The position numbers were made by a program, and so were the translations under genes. The notes below the pieces were generated by a model. It was given only the letters and a program-made list of their open reading frames with translations. It searched no databases and was not told the DNA's origin. Shown here one piece after another: positions 1-11,628 of a stretch of DNA of 64,000 nucleotides (position 1 is its first letter; each line of letters opens with the position of its first letter). Source of the stretch: Leptobrachium leishanense (lineage: Eukaryota; Chordata; Amphibia; Anura; Megophryidae); assembly GCA_009667805.1 (NCBI GenBank), contig CM019067.1:158491049-158555048 (forward strand), read 5' to 3'.

Positions 1-1580
1 AACCCTTTAGTCTATGGGCTCCTAATGCAACCACTATCCCCAGTTTCTACAGCTCCTGTGGAAACACCTCATGCTGTTCAACCAGTACTTCTTTTTAATA
101 GCATGCCACCTCATGCTGTGCTACTGCTCTTCCAGCAGACCTGCGATTAATCTAGCATGAGCAAACTGAATTAATCTGGCAGTATCTGCTTGTTTTATAT
201 ACATATATAAACACATGGATCATGAAATGTCTGACTGCATTTCTATACAATAAGTGGCAATCTGACAAGTTCTCTTTGTATTTGTAAAGTATAGTCGTGA
301 TATCTCTGTATTTCTACAAAACCAATTATTGTGTCAGAAGGGTACTATTAAATATTTATTGACATACATTTATTCAGACGGAGGACATGCAAGCATTTAA
401 AAAAATATGTATCAGGATGTAGTCTTGTGAACTTGAAATAAATCCGCAGTATCACGGTATATGTGTACATCTTTCTGTTTGCATGAAATATACATGAATC
501 CAGCAGGATCCGCACATAGTTAAATAAATTATGCGTGAATGCAGCAGGATATAACTGTATTTCCTTTAAACATTCATGGATAGGTCTTTATGTACAAAGT
601 ATACATGGATCTGGTGAGAAATGTTGACATGACTAACGCACACATTAACACAAATCATCTATACCAAGGTCTCCCAGCATCCATGATGGCTTCTTCAGTA
701 CACAGTAGATGTTTGATGAGATTAACAGCTGCAAAGATGATCTAATGTAAATAATGTGTGTATACAGATTGAATTTTAGCTGATACAGCCACATTGACTA
801 GCCTTTTTGACTTTATCAATGTTTTACACCTTGCACAGAAAAAATCTTCCTCTACCGTCTCCATCATATCACTCTTTATCTCTAATCTCTTCCATACTGT
901 GCTGAAAACTATAAAGAGCAAAATGTGTAGAAATGAGGATTTCAATTTCAGTGTTTACAGACATTACTTCAACATGTCAAAGACTATTTAATTAAAAGAT
1001 GCACTCCTGAAAATGTATTAAGGTTTATAAAATTACCCAAACCTGTTATTTATCTTGAACATATCTTCTGTATGTATCAAAATGCAAATGCCATTTTTTA
1101 ATGCCATTTCAGGTCATGCCTAAAATATAGCAAGACAAGGGTTATCACTTACTCTCTATAACATTTCACCTCACAAGATTACCATAAAAGATAAATAACA
1201 CAATTAAAATGGATTTTATTTTAATTTTATGTGGATACCCTTAACCAGGGTCTAGTCCTAAAAAAACAAAGGGTGGGAACTCTTCAGGACTTCTGCTTTC
1301 CAAACAACTGTTGACATGTCGCCATTAACCCACCAGCCCACACTCAGTTTTGGTATTATTGCTTAGATGTAATGATAAGATGGGTTTTATGGAATCATTG
1401 TGATAATTATGATAAATATTATACATTTTGTGTGACTGATTGAAACCTAATACATTTTTTTAGTGTGTGGGCCAAATGGAACTCTGCTCCCCCTGAAAAA
1501 GTAGTGGAGAAACTGTGGTCCCAATCGTTCATGCTTAACTTGACCCCTCCCCTTAACAACCGTCTATATGTAACCTTGTT
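1..1580. other. Gene-free AT-rich stretch
   Basis: I see no supported coding exon, RNA gene or TIR element here. Open frames are under 70 codons and overlap on both strands near 742-991, as expected by chance in AT-rich DNA. Short unstructured repeats of a sequence like catgaatccagcaggat occur near 480-620. Confidence 0.6.
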
Positions 1581-1599
1581 ACTTTTTTTATTATTATTT

Positions 1600-1840
1600 T
1601 TTTGAGTAAAGATTTTACTAGGAAGGATACATTGAGATTTCTCTTGTTTTCAAGTATGTCCTGGGTGGCGAGTATGTATGTACCGTTAGGTGTCTTGCCC
1701 AAGGACACTTACTGGATAGGTTTTCTTGCAGTGATGTTACCTCTACTCCACCCAGCCGGCGGGTGGAGTAGAGGTATGCCTTACCTCTTATTACTGTTAT
1801 GCCTTAGTTATCTCAAATTTTAAACAAATAATATAATAGT
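1600..1840. repeat. Probable old interspersed repeat with a hairpin
   Basis: The stretch contains a perfect inverted repeat at about 1738-1775 (arm ACCTCTACTCCACCC, loop of about 6 bases). It is flanked by sequence that resembles a common interspersed repeat, but I cannot name the family. The 73-codon open frame at 1602-1823 crosses the hairpin and shows no domain, so I do not call it a gene. Confidence 0.35.
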
Positions 1841-2503
1841 TAGAGATGTGCAATCGCTTCGGAAAAATTCGGAATTTGGAACGAAATTTGATAATTCGTA
1901 TTCGGAAGTACTTCTGAATAACGAATCAATACGATACGAATTCTAAAGGAAACGGTATATAACTAATTTATTTAGTTTTACACTGTGTCATCATCATAAA
2001 AGAAAAATTTGAATAACTGATATCAACTATTGAATTTGAAATGAACTATCAAATTAATATCAACTATCAAATTTGAAATGAACTATCAAATCGATATCAA
2101 CTATCGAATTTGAAAAGAACTATCAAACTGATATCAACTATCGAATTTGAAATGAACTATCAAATTGATATCAACTATCAAATTGATCTTAATTTACAAT
2201 ACAAGTAATAGTCAGCAAAAGGACTTTATGAAACAAATTAATTTTGGTTCACTGTTTAATTTGACTCAAATACGAAATCTAAATTTAACCCTAGTTTTTC
2301 TTTCAACAACAAAATTTGATCAATTGGGGTTTAATCTAGTGATCCGAAATTCTAATTGATATCAACTATCAAATTGATATATGAAATTTGAATCGATCCG
2401 AAACTAAACGAAATACGGAATGAAATTAGTTACGAAATTCTGAAAACGAAATGATTTAAAAACGTCACGAAACAAAAAAACATTTCAGCCATGCACATCC
2501 CTA
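1841..2503. mobile_element. Non-autonomous hAT-type element
   Basis: The ends are inverted: TAGAGATGTGCA at the left and TGCACATCCCTA at the right, the YAGRGATG style of hAT termini. The flanking octamers are ataatagt and aaaataat, matching at 6 of 8 positions, so the TSD is imperfect and AT-rich. The interior has CGAAT-rich subterminal sequence and about four copies of a unit built from caactatcgaatttgaaatg. There is no transposase. It is the same family as 39388-40536, which has a perfect TSD and a longer internal array. Confidence 0.75.
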
Positions 2504-3307
2504 AAAATAATGTTCGCAAAAAAAATAAAAATTTGGAATTGCTGGTGTTAAGACATTATAGCAGTTATAATCTATTTACCTGTTACAAATCCTTTCCATG
2601 GAAGTAATGTGGGATATTTTTGGGCATTCAAGACACTAGGAGTAGTACTTGTAATAGACTCAATCACATTCTTTCTCAGAACTGAATCATATTTTTAAGA
2701 AACCACTTTGAATTTAATAGGTTAACTTTTATTAAGCATTCTTCATAGTAATAAAATGTATTTAATTCATAAAATAAATTATCTGGCCTAGGAAAAGTAG
2801 CAAATGGTTGAGGGTTGAGAGAAGTTATTAATGTTAAATGGCATTAAAATGTTCCATATGGATATGAATATTTGGCACATCATGACAAATGTCTACATTA
2901 ATTCAGTAGAAGAAATTAATAAATCAATTTGGAAAGTTATATCTCATCTTACTCTTTCTCTTAAAATGAGTTTGGCTGTGTTATCTAAAGAGACATACTG
3001 GCAAATGTGCATGTTTAATTTCTAGCAAACATCACAATTAAAGCAATGGCACGTATTTCTGATCAGATGGTAATAGTGAGCGGGTAAAGGGTGACATTGG
3101 TTTGCGTTATTAACCCTTGCTGACTCCCTACTACTGACTATATTATGAGCAGAATGATTTCATAGTAGAAGAAAGTCATAATAGAAGAAAGTCGCATGGT
3201 GTTGAAAGCAGTGCACATGGACACAATTTGCTGCAAAAGAGAGTGTCAAGTAACTAGCACGTGTTCAGTCAATACAAAGTAAGATATGTGTTAGGCATTG
3301 TTACAAT
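2504..3307. other. Unassigned intergenic sequence
   Basis: This is AT-rich sequence with no supported ORF, RNA gene or terminal repeat. The 64-codon frame at 2831-3025 has no recognisable motif. Confidence 0.5.
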
Positions 3308-3373
3308 GCTGCTGCCAGGGGCGGATCCAGAGACTAGTCTCGGGAGGGGCACTGACAGAAAATAAGGTGTTTT

Positions 3374-3862
3374 AGCAGAGAGCCCGACTCACGAGAATTT
3401 ACAGAGGGCCCGGCTCACAGGAGCTTACAATCTAGAGGAGCAGAGGGCCCGGCTCACAGGAGTTTACAATCTAGAGGAGCAGAGGGTCCGGCTCACAGGA
3501 GCTTACAATCTAGAGGAGCAGAGGGCCCGGCTCACAGGAGCTTACAATCTAGAGGAGCAGAGGGCTTGGCTCACAGGAGTTTACAATCTAGAGGAGCAGA
3601 GGGTCCGGCTCACAGGAGTTTACAATCTAGAGGAGCAGAGGGCCCGGCTCACAGGAGTTTACAATCTAGAGGAGCAGAGGGTCCGGCTCACAGGAGCTTA
3701 CAATCTAGAGGAGCAGAGGGCCCGGCTCACAGGAGTTTACAATCTAGAAGAGCAGAGGGCACCCAGGAGCTTACAATCTAGAGGAGCAGAGGGCACCCAG
3801 GAGTTTACAATCTAGAGGAGCAGAGGGCACCCCGGATTTTACAATCTAGAGGAGCAGAGAGC
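3374..3862. repeat. 39-bp minisatellite
   Basis: About a dozen copies of a 39-bp unit run in tandem, each containing ggctcacaggag, ttacaatctaga and ggagcagaggg. Adjacent units differ by single bases, and the last few units are shortened. Because 39 is divisible by three, one frame stays open (3566-3781) and would read as a 13-residue repeat. I see no sign that it is translated. Confidence 0.93.
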
Positions 3863-3867
3863 CCCCA

Positions 3868-4660
3868 GCTCACACATGGATTTGCCCCCAGCTCATGGAT
3901 TTGCCCCAGCTCACACATGGATTTGCCCCAGCTCACACATGGATTTGCCCCAGCACATGGATTTGCCCCAGCTCACACATGGATTTGCCCCAGCTCACAC
4001 ATGGATTTGCCCCCAGCTCACACATGGATTTGCCCAGCTCATGGATTTGCCCCCAGATCATGGATTTGCCCCCAGCTCATGGATTTTCCCCAGCTCATGG
4101 ATTTCCCCAGGTCATGGATTTGCCCCCAGCTCATGGATTTGCCCAGCTCATGGATTTGCCCCCAGGTCATGGATTTGCCCCCAGCTCATGGATTTGCCCA
4201 GCTCATGGATTTGCCCCCAGCTCATGGATTTGCCCAGTTTACACATGGATTTGCCCCCAGCTCATGGATTTGCCCAGCTCATGGATTTGCCCCCAGGTCA
4301 TGGATTTGCCCAGCTCATGGATTTGCCCCCAGGTCATGGATTTGCCCAGCTCATGGATTTGCCCCCAGCTCATGGATTTGCCCCCAGCTCATGGATTTGC
4401 CCCCAGGTCATGGATTTGCCCAGCTCATGGATTTGCCCCAGCTCATGGATTTGCCCAGCTCATGGATTTGCCCCCAGGTCATGGATTTGCCCCCAGGTCA
4501 TGGATTTGCCCAGCTCATGGATTTGCCCCCAGGTCATGGATTTGCCCCCAGGTCATGGATTTGCCCAGTTTACACATGGATTTGCCCCCAGCTCATGGAT
4601 TTGCCCAGCTCATGGATTCGCCCAGCTTACACATGGATTTGCCCAGCTCTCACCTGGATA
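3868..4660. repeat. 19-23 bp minisatellite, motif CTCACACATGGATTTGCCCC
   Basis: Around 40 tandem units alternate between a longer form (agctcacacatggatttgcc plus c) and a shorter form (agctcatggatttgccccc). All three frames stay open for over 250 codons, which explains the large open frames in this interval. The same motif, in the opposite orientation, fills the arrays at 24421-25480 and 55797-56390. Confidence 0.95.
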
Positions 4661-4693
4661 TTGCTCAAGCTCCGGGCCTCCGGCAGGTGTTGA

Positions 4694-4950
4694 GGGGACC
4701 CAGATGCCGGGCAGCGCGGGAGTGCCTGCCCGGTCCTGAAGAGTCCGTCCTGTTGAAGGTGAGGCGGCTGCGTGGCGTGCGTGCGCAGGTGGTCACGCGG
4801 TCCGGCCAGTCAGGTGGTACAGAGACTCAGTACCACCTGATTAGCCGGACCACGTGACCGGCTGCGCCTGCACGCAGCCGCTTCCCTTTAACAGGACGGA
4901 CTCTTCAGGACCGGGCAGGCACTCCCGCGCTGCCCGGCATCTGGGTCCCC
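4694..4950. repeat. Long GC-rich foldback
   Basis: The arms are roughly 120 bp each, meeting near 4822 at ggtggtacagagactcagta. The outer edges are ggggacccagatgcc and ggcatctgggtcccc. The arms are strongly but not perfectly complementary. The foldback sits between the minisatellite and the right terminus of the hAT-like element. Confidence 0.88.
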
Positions 4951-5075
4951 GGCTCAAATCTCGGGGGGGGGGAATTGCCCCTTTGCCCCCCCCTGGATCC
5001 GCCCCTGGCTGCTGCTAAAATGGGGATGCTAAGGTGAAAAACCTGCACCTGCAGGTTTCCCTTTAGCATCACCAT

Positions 5076-6171
5076 TTAACCCCTTAAGGACCAATGTCGT
5101 AACATTTGCATTGACTTGAAATACCCCTGGTCCTTAACCCTTTCGCTGCTGAGCCATTTCACGCCTGTATGCTGAGCTCATTTTTACCGCTTTTGCTCAT
5201 CATGTTTAAACGCGTTTTGAAGCCATGTTTTATTATACCACCCAGACATATTATATATCGTTCTTTCCGGCAGACTTGGCAGATTCATAACATATCATTA
5301 TTATAGGTATACGTCATGACCTGCCTGTATATTATAACAAAAAATGCAATAAAATTTGAATTTTTGAATAATTTACAGCGTGTAAAGTGTTTTTTTCCCC
5401 TCTTTTTATCATGCGAGCATTTGCGATTATATTTTCTATGGGTTACGCTTGTTAAAAAAATTTGAAATGGGGACTCGTTACATTTTTTAGGGGGGAATTA
5501 CGTGGTTTTTAGCAAACACCCCCATAGAAAAAATCATTTGTGCAGCATCATTGTTCAAATTATAATTGAAATGGGAACAATATTGCTGCATTAACAAAAC
5601 AAAACAAAATAAAAAAAAATGTTTTACTATTTTTTTTTACATTTTTATTTTTATTGTTTTAATTCATTTTTTTTTTATACATTTTACATGCTCTGGCCGT
5701 TCCAACGATACCAAACATTAACCCCTAGCTGCCACGGATCGGGAGATAAGGGGTTCATTGGAACCCCCTATCTCCACCATAGGTGGCAGCTAGGGGTTAA
5801 CTCCAGAATTGACGTCATCTCGCTATGCACGATGATGCCAGTCATCAGGGGGAGATCCCGGAAGCTTGGCCGACATCCAAGATGTCAGCCAGCTCCAGGA
5901 GAGGATCGCAAACTGGCGCTTTTTGGCCTGTTGGCGCCAAATTGCGATCCAGCCCCCTAGGGGTTAAAGACAGCCGTCTCTTGGAAGGTGCCGGATGCTG
6001 GGCAGACATCCAAGATGTCAGCCCGCACTGGGGGCGATGCAGTGATCGGCTGGAATTCCGGACGATCGCTGCCTCCTGTGCTAGGACGCGCACAGCGCGT
6101 CCATAGCACAGGAGAACCACTTGGCTGGACGCGCTGAGCGTGTCTTTAGCAGCCAATGGTTAAGGAGTTAA
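5076..6171. mobile_element. TTAA-flanked mini-element A, split by element B
   Basis: The left end is TTAACCCCTTAAGGACC (5076-5092). The right end, after B is removed, is GGTCCTTAAGGAGTTAA. The original element is therefore only about 70 bp: two 17-bp terminal repeats around a short spacer. Each terminal repeat contains an internal TTAA, and B inserted into the right-hand one. The left terminus matches that of element C at 14890. TTAA targeting suggests the piggyBac or Kolobok superfamilies. Confidence 0.7.
5134..6163 (+). mobile_element. Family B TTAA element (piggyBac-like, hairpin-rich)
   Basis: It is bounded by TTAA at 5134-5137 and 6160-6163. The left end begins CCCTTTCGCTGCTGAG, close to the CCCTTTG style of piggyBac termini. 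The right end is a diverged inverted version, agcagccaatgg. The interior holds a conserved AT-rich block, an 83-bp TTAA-bounded hairpin at 5718-5800 and further palindromes such as the one around gacatccaagatgtc. There is no transposase, and small open frames on both strands are hairpin shadows. Confidence 0.8.
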
Positions 6172-7440
6172 GCACCATATTATGGGACAGGTGCGGCCTG
6201 CCCGTAAAGCAGCATTAAGCTCTGGGATACTCCTGGCAGCGCTAGCGTACCACTGCGAGTATCTCCTCCTGGAGTCCATTGGAATCCATGGAGGCTTGTG
6301 CTGCCAGGTCGCATGACCTGCAGGTCCATAAAGTGATTCTGTAACGGGCGCTGTAGCGCTCACACAAGAGTAGCAAGGTTGAGATCTTGTTGGACAGAGA
6401 TATCTGCTTGATGGTTGCAAAATACACAGTATTTTCAGACTTATACTCCAAAGCCAATGAGTATAAAAGGACAACTGATCTGCTTGCTACTACGTTCCAA
6501 AGGTTTCGAGACCAACGGACAACTTAGAGCACACAACAATATAGATGGCTTCAACACTTGAGGGGGTGTTACGAGGTAGTTAGCCTGACAGTCATCATAT
6601 TGTGCAGACTGCAGAGCAGTCACCGAACTGGCAGACCTGGTGTTTTCTGCTAAGCTCAAACGGGTATATTGTACCTTGTAATCACCAGGGTCTACTGACA
6701 CACATAAAGGCTTCAAGCTTGTATAAACCAGTGAACACTTGGCAAGCTGAGCAGGATACTCATAGGCAGAAAACAAACTGTATCTCGTTATAGCGGATTG
6801 TACATATATACATGACCATACAGCATGAACCTTGGGCCTGGAACAGAACCTCGACGAGGCTGTAGATAGTGTGCCAGAGCGAGATGGGAAAATTCCCAAG
6901 AAGCGAGTAGAACCCCAAGCAGCCTGCATAGGGTTAAACCAACAACGCACAATGCTAGCAACTGCTATAGTACGTAACATAGGAATAGTCAAAGACAAGC
7001 CGGGTCAAAATCAAGAGCAGGAATCGTAGACATAAACGGGTCGGCAACTAGAACAGCAATGAGAATCAATGTAAGCGATGCGGGAACAGAACTCCACGTC
7101 AGGGTGACTAGGCAACTCCTCGCACCCTGCTTTAAACCCGGCAGCTCCTCGTGAACATGCCAGGTCCCGCCCCCTCAGATGCCGCTCAGCCATTACAAGG
7201 TGCTGGCACTCGACCAGCCAGTGGCACTGAACCATGCCCAGACCCCACAGGAAGCACTGCAGGGGCTGAGGATGTAACAGATTCACAGAGGAAGACTAGG
7301 GACTTTTCCCCCAGTCTCACTCTTTCTCCAGTGGCCAGAAGTGGTGGATCGGGCGACCATTCTCAGGTCGAGATAAGAGGCGAGTATTTAATTTTGGGGG
7401 GGATTTTCAGCTGGTGCTGATTAATTCTGCAGAAGTGGAA
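6172..7440. other. Unassigned, probably old repeat
   Basis: This is moderately GC-rich sequence with no recognised domain. The longest frame (6441-6998, minus, 185 codons) has no motif I know and unremarkable composition. Phrases such as cgggtcggcaactagaacag recall common frog interspersed repeats, but I cannot assign a family. Confidence 0.4.
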
Positions 7441-8137
7441 TCGGTTATCACCAGGTTCTAGCTGTGGTTAACTTTTCAGTCAGGGGCTGTTTTGCTGCTT
7501 CAGGACCTGGAAGTCTTGCTGTGATAAATGGAACCATGAATTCTGCTGTCTACCAAAAAATCCTGAAGGATAATGTGCGACCATCTGTTCGTGACCGCAA
7601 GCTGAAGCAAAATTGGGTTCTGCAGCAGGACGATGGTCCAAAACACACCAGCAAGTCCACCAATGAATGGCTGAAGAAAACCAAAATGAAGACTTTGTTG
7701 TGGCCTATTCAAAGTCCTGACCTGAATACTATTGAGATGCTGTGGCATGACCTTGAAAAGGCGGCTCATGTTCAAAAACCTTCCAATGTGGCTGATTTAT
7801 AACAGTTCTGCAAAGATGAGTGGAACAAAATTCCTCCACAGCACTGTAACAGACTCATTGAAAGTTATCACAAACGTTTGATTGCAGTTCTTGCTGCTAA
7901 GGGTGTCCCAACCAGTTATTAGGTTTAGGGGCAAGCACTTTTTCACACATGGCAATGTGGGTTTGGATTTTGTTTTCCCTTAATAATAAAAACCTTCATT
8001 TAAAAACTTCATGTTGTGTTTACATGTGTTATTTTTGACTAATATTTGAATTTGTTTGATGATCTGAAACATTAAAGTATGACAAACGTGCAAAAAAAAA
8101 TAATCAGGAAGGGGGCCAACACTTTTTCACACAACTG
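7441..8137 (+). mobile_element. 5'-truncated Tc1/mariner element
   Basis: Only the 3' half of a Tc1 element remains: the transposase C-terminus, a short 3' UTR and an intact right end. That end has the typical gccaacactttttcacacaa signature and finishes at CAACTG (8137), followed by TA, the expected target dinucleotide. The left terminus and DNA-binding region are absent, so it cannot be mobilised. Confidence 0.9.
7464..7921 (+). pseudogene. Tc1-like transposase, C-terminal fragment
   Basis: The translation gives the catalytic C-terminal half of a Tc1 transposase. WVLQQDDGPKHTSKS contains the second catalytic Asp, and WPIQSPDLNTIEMLWHDL carries the final Glu of the DDE triad about 34 residues later. 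An in-frame stop at 7800-7802 interrupts it, after which the same frame continues as QFCKDEWNKIPP and ends at 7921. The N-terminal helix-turn-helix domain and first catalytic Asp are missing. Its role was cut-and-paste transposition in the nucleus; this copy is dead. Confidence 0.93.
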
Positions 8138-8139
8138 TA

Positions 8140-8613
8140 TATATTGAAAATTACAATGGCTGAAAATAAATTGCAAAGTGAGGAAAGATTTCCCAATGCT
8201 AAATGGAAAAGTTTCCTTATCAATGTCCAAAAAGATTCATCACAGATGTATTAATAAACCACAAATACAGTCCTTTATGAAATAAGTGTCATTACATGTA
8301 ATTGCATTATAATGTCTTGTAGAACAAAACAGCCACTTATTTACAAGTGAAAGTTGTCATTTAAATTGTTATCCATTTCATAGTAATTGAAACAAATTGT
8401 AACGGATAAAAGGAGTATTTTCCGGGAACTTCAGAAATTGCTTTTCAGCTGTCAAACAGTTGTCAATATAGTAACCTTTCTTAGTGCACAAAGTTGATTC
8501 TTTTGAATCTTAGTTTAGCAAGTATATACAGTAACTCAGCATAGCATGTATTTTACAATGGCTTCAGTATAATGTTAATGAATGCTACATTGCAGGGTAT
8601 GTAACCCTACTAT
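8140..8613. other. Unassigned AT-rich sequence
   Basis: No ORF or terminal repeat is visible between the Tc1 right end and the outer Harbinger-like terminus. Confidence 0.5.
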
Positions 8614-8789
8614 GAGCCCTTTTACATTCCTAACGCAAAAACACTTGCGCAGCGCAGGAGTTTTTGCGCACAGCATTAAGCATTAATGAGCGAAAATTAA
8701 CGGTGGTATTACAATCCTCGTGCATTTTTTCATCCGTCAAAAGATAACGTTTGTAAAACCGACGTGCAAAAATGCGTGCAAAGTACAGT

Positions 8790-8975
8790 TTTTTGACGCG
8801 CATCCGTAATTTTTTTACGTGCATCTGTAATTTTTTCCGCGCATCCATAATTTTTTGGCGCGAGTCCGTCATTTTTTTTTTTCTTACGCGCGTCCGTCAT
8901 TTTTTGATGCACATCCGTCATTTTTTTACACACATCCGGCATTTTTTACGCGAGTCCGGCATTTTTTTCCGCACA
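8790..8975. repeat. Degenerate ~20-bp tandem repeat
   Basis: Eight or so units of the type acgcgcatccgtcattttt vary at the first bases (acgtgca, ccgcgca, ggcgcga, gatgcac, acacaca). It lies inside the left arm of the outer Harbinger-like element. Similar gtccgtcaaaaat phrases occur in the element at 30767-31214. Confidence 0.75.
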
Positions 8976-9568
8976 ACAGATGTACAGTTTGAGGGAAGAC
9001 AAGGTAATAGCCGTCATTTTTGACAGATCTAGTAAAAAAAATGTGCGCATCGACGTTCTCCGTAGGGATGTGCGTTTCGGGTTTCGGAATTTCGGAATTT
9101 TCACGAAATTTCCCGATTGGTGTTTTCGGATTAGGCCGATTTTCCGAATCGGATCGGACCCGAAAACCGACAGATCCGAAAAGTTTTCCGAGCCGAAACG
9201 AAATATTTTCGGAATTTTCGAATGGACTTGAAATGTGTCAAATCGAAATTTATTTTCGCTCTATTCCTGATTTCGGTTCCATTCGTGATTTCGGTTCCAT
9301 TTCGGTAATTCTGGACATCGTATATTTAACTATTATCGGTTATATCGCTGATTCTGTAAATTTTGTATTTGTAAATGTGACTGGGTATCACTTGTTTTTG
9401 TTTCCAATGATCCGATAATTCTGTCGATACGATAATTCCTTCATAATCGGGTCGGATCCGATTCATCCGCGGGTCGCGCATGCGCACGCGCGGATGTCGT
9501 AACTTTATTGAGCCAGTTTTTTGACAACTTTTTTGACAGGCCAAAAAATATTGATTTTATTATTTATC

Positions 9569-11555
9569 ATGGCTGAAAGAGACGAGTCCCATTCGGACAC
9601 CTCCTCATCTTCTTCCACCCATGAGACACCACCCAGGAAGAAGCGGGCCAGCAACATGGCATTTGAGGAGATGTTGGAGCTGGTCCGCATCTTTGATCAC
9701 AACCGCAAGAAGAATAACAACCGCAAGGATCATATCCTTGACAAACTCCGATCCACCATCCTGGAGCTGTTCGGGAAGGACCGGACGAAGGACCAGCTCC
9801 GAAAACGCTGGTCTGACCTGAAGACGCGCGAGGAGGAGCAGCTGAGGCACATCCGTCGCGTCATAGCCAAACGTAAGTGTCATGTTATATTGTAAAGCGC
9901 TGCGCAAACTGTTGGCGCTATATAAATCCTGTATAATAATAATAATGTGCTTGCATGTGCTAATGTGCACAGAAATACGTTGATTTATCTAGTCCTTTTT
10001 TCATGCAATGTGATTGTGTATAGCTTTGCGGTTTCACGACTCGTCATACATGCATTTTTGCCATAGCTCTTCTTTTTTGTGATTTTACGTATTCGTGAAA
10101 ATTGTGACATTTGATGTATGTAGATGAAGTTACAATGCTGGATTTCTTATGGCACTGTGTGTACTGTAGTGTGCTGGGGGGGGACGTTGTTGTGATTGAG
10201 TGATGCATACAAGAAGACCCGCAGCTTGGCCAATATTGGCTCCCCCCTGCGCATCAATAAAAATCTCTGCATCTCTGCTAAGTGGTAGGATGGGACATGT
10301 AGTTCTTCTGAAAGTGCATCCAAACAGAGCCGCGTTCAATACATCCTCAGCAGCTGCAGAATTGTTGCAGCGCAGCAATTCAGTTTGCTGCAGCAGTGTC
10401 ATTATTGAACGCTTTAGATGCAAATTTCAAAACAAAATGGCCGATTTCTGTTGTTTCTGCAATATCCACAGTTTTATTAGCAGAAACTGAAAGTGAAACT
10501 GAGGCTGAGGCCATCTATAAAATAAATAAAAGCAGTCAGCGCAATGCGTTTTGTATGCACACAACACAAATAATAGTTTTTATTGAATAAACGTAATGTT
10601 TACTTCTGAAAAAAATATATAATTGAACGGTAATATATGTCTATGTGCAGAGGAAATAAATAAATATTTTGTGAATTTAGAACTATGAGATGGGAGTAGT
10701 GGGGGGTCAAGCTGGTAGTGCTAGTGGGTAGTGGAGGGGTGTCGCAATACTTTTGGCAATATATTGTGTAGATATACCATTTTTTCCAGTCTGCATTATT
10801 TACGTGTTATTTTTTGAATTTGGCAGAAGACAGGAAGAAGGCAAAGGCAGCATCTGCCCCGGCGGGCACCAGTGCCCCAGTGGAGGAGGAGGAGGAGCCA
10901 CGGGCGACCACCAGCGCTGGTATATACTGTTTTATTTTGCAACGACTTTTGGTCAAAAACAGAAACATTTTTTGTTTACTGTATTTTAATTTAATTTTTT
11001 TATGTATAGCACAAGAGGAGCAGGAGGAGGAAGAGGAGGAGCAGGAGGAGGAAGAGGAGGAGCAGGGCGATGGAGAGAGGGAGCCGGAGCCGCAGCAGGA
11101 GGCCGCGAGTCCAGGTTTTTTTTTACTGTTGTACTTTGCATCGACTTTTGTTCAAAAATAAATCAGTTTTGTTGTTTACTGTATTTTTTATTTCTTTAAT
11201 TTCTTAGATATAGCACCGGAAGAGATGCTGACGGTGGTGGTGGAGGAGGAGGAGTCGGAGGAGGAGTCAGAGCCTCAGGAGGCCGCCAGCACTGGTATAT
11301 ACTACTGTTATATTTTTTCAAGACTTTCAGTCAAAAATAGAAACCTGCTTTACTTACTGTATTTTCCTTCTTTCATTTATTGGATATATAGAAGGAGAAG
11401 CCAGACCGGACACGTCCAGCATTAGGATGATGAATAATAGGATGGCGATCGGAGAGCTACGCCTGGCTGTCAATAACATCGAAGCCATCCAGGAGTTGCT
11501 CCAGGAGTTGCGGGAGCATATTAGCAATGCCGCTGACATCCTGGAGCGGCAGTGA
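9569..11555 (+). CDS. Myb/SANT-like DNA-binding protein, five exons
   Basis: Proposed exons are 9569-9872, 10827-10919, 11010-11114, 11214-11294 and 11392-11555. All four introns have GT/AG borders and phase 1, and the joined frame is open for 248 codons ending in TGA. Residues 20-26 (TPPRKKR) look like a nuclear signal. Residues about 30-100 form a Myb/SANT-like trihelix with the conserved LRKRWSDLKTREEE segment, known from PIF/Harbinger accessory proteins and related domesticated genes. Residues about 110-200 are Glu-rich, and about 204-248 form a leucine-patterned coiled coil. Such proteins bind transposon ends and bring the transposase to DNA; that role here is inference. The start was chosen because the ATG begins the open frame and has G at +4. 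Confidence 0.72.
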
Positions 11556-11622
11556 GACCAGCCTCCTCCCCTATGTTTGTTTGTGCCCCTGTTGGGCAGT
11601 TTGCCATCCTTGGCATGTTGTA

Positions 11623-11628
11623 AATAAA
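11623..11628 (+). promoter_or_regulatory. Putative polyadenylation signal
   Basis: An AATAAA lies 68 bases after the stop codon of the Myb/SANT-like gene, in tgttgtaaataaatttta. Its position fits a short 3' UTR for that transcript. Confidence 0.6.

Larger units (their letters stand above)
3316..5007. mobile_element. hAT-like element carrying minisatellites and a foldback
   Basis: The terminal inverted repeat is CAGGGGCGGATCCAG at the left and CTGGATCCGCCCCTG at the right. It is bounded by a perfect 8-bp duplication GCTGCTGC at 3308-3315 and 5008-5015, which is the hAT signature length, although the octamer is itself a simple repeat. The interior, in order, is a 39-bp tandem array, a 19-23 bp tandem array and a long GC-rich foldback. 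No transposase is present. The long open frames at 3876-4857 are by-products of the tandem array. Confidence 0.82.

Noticed and set aside
3374..3862. Evenly spaced 39-bp repeats that could look like a CRISPR array
   Set aside because: Units are contiguous with no unique spacers, and the context is eukaryotic.
3876..4857. Three overlapping open frames of 258-320 codons
   Set aside because: Produced by the 19-23 bp minisatellite; all three frames are open at once, which argues against coding.
6441..6998. A 185-codon minus-strand frame
   Set aside because: No recognisable domain, no supporting context, and a competing plus frame; insufficient evidence for a gene.
10814..11161. A single continuous 115-codon frame across the acidic region
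   Set aside because: It reads through what look like two introns with good GT/AG borders; the spliced model gives a longer frame with domain structure at both ends.
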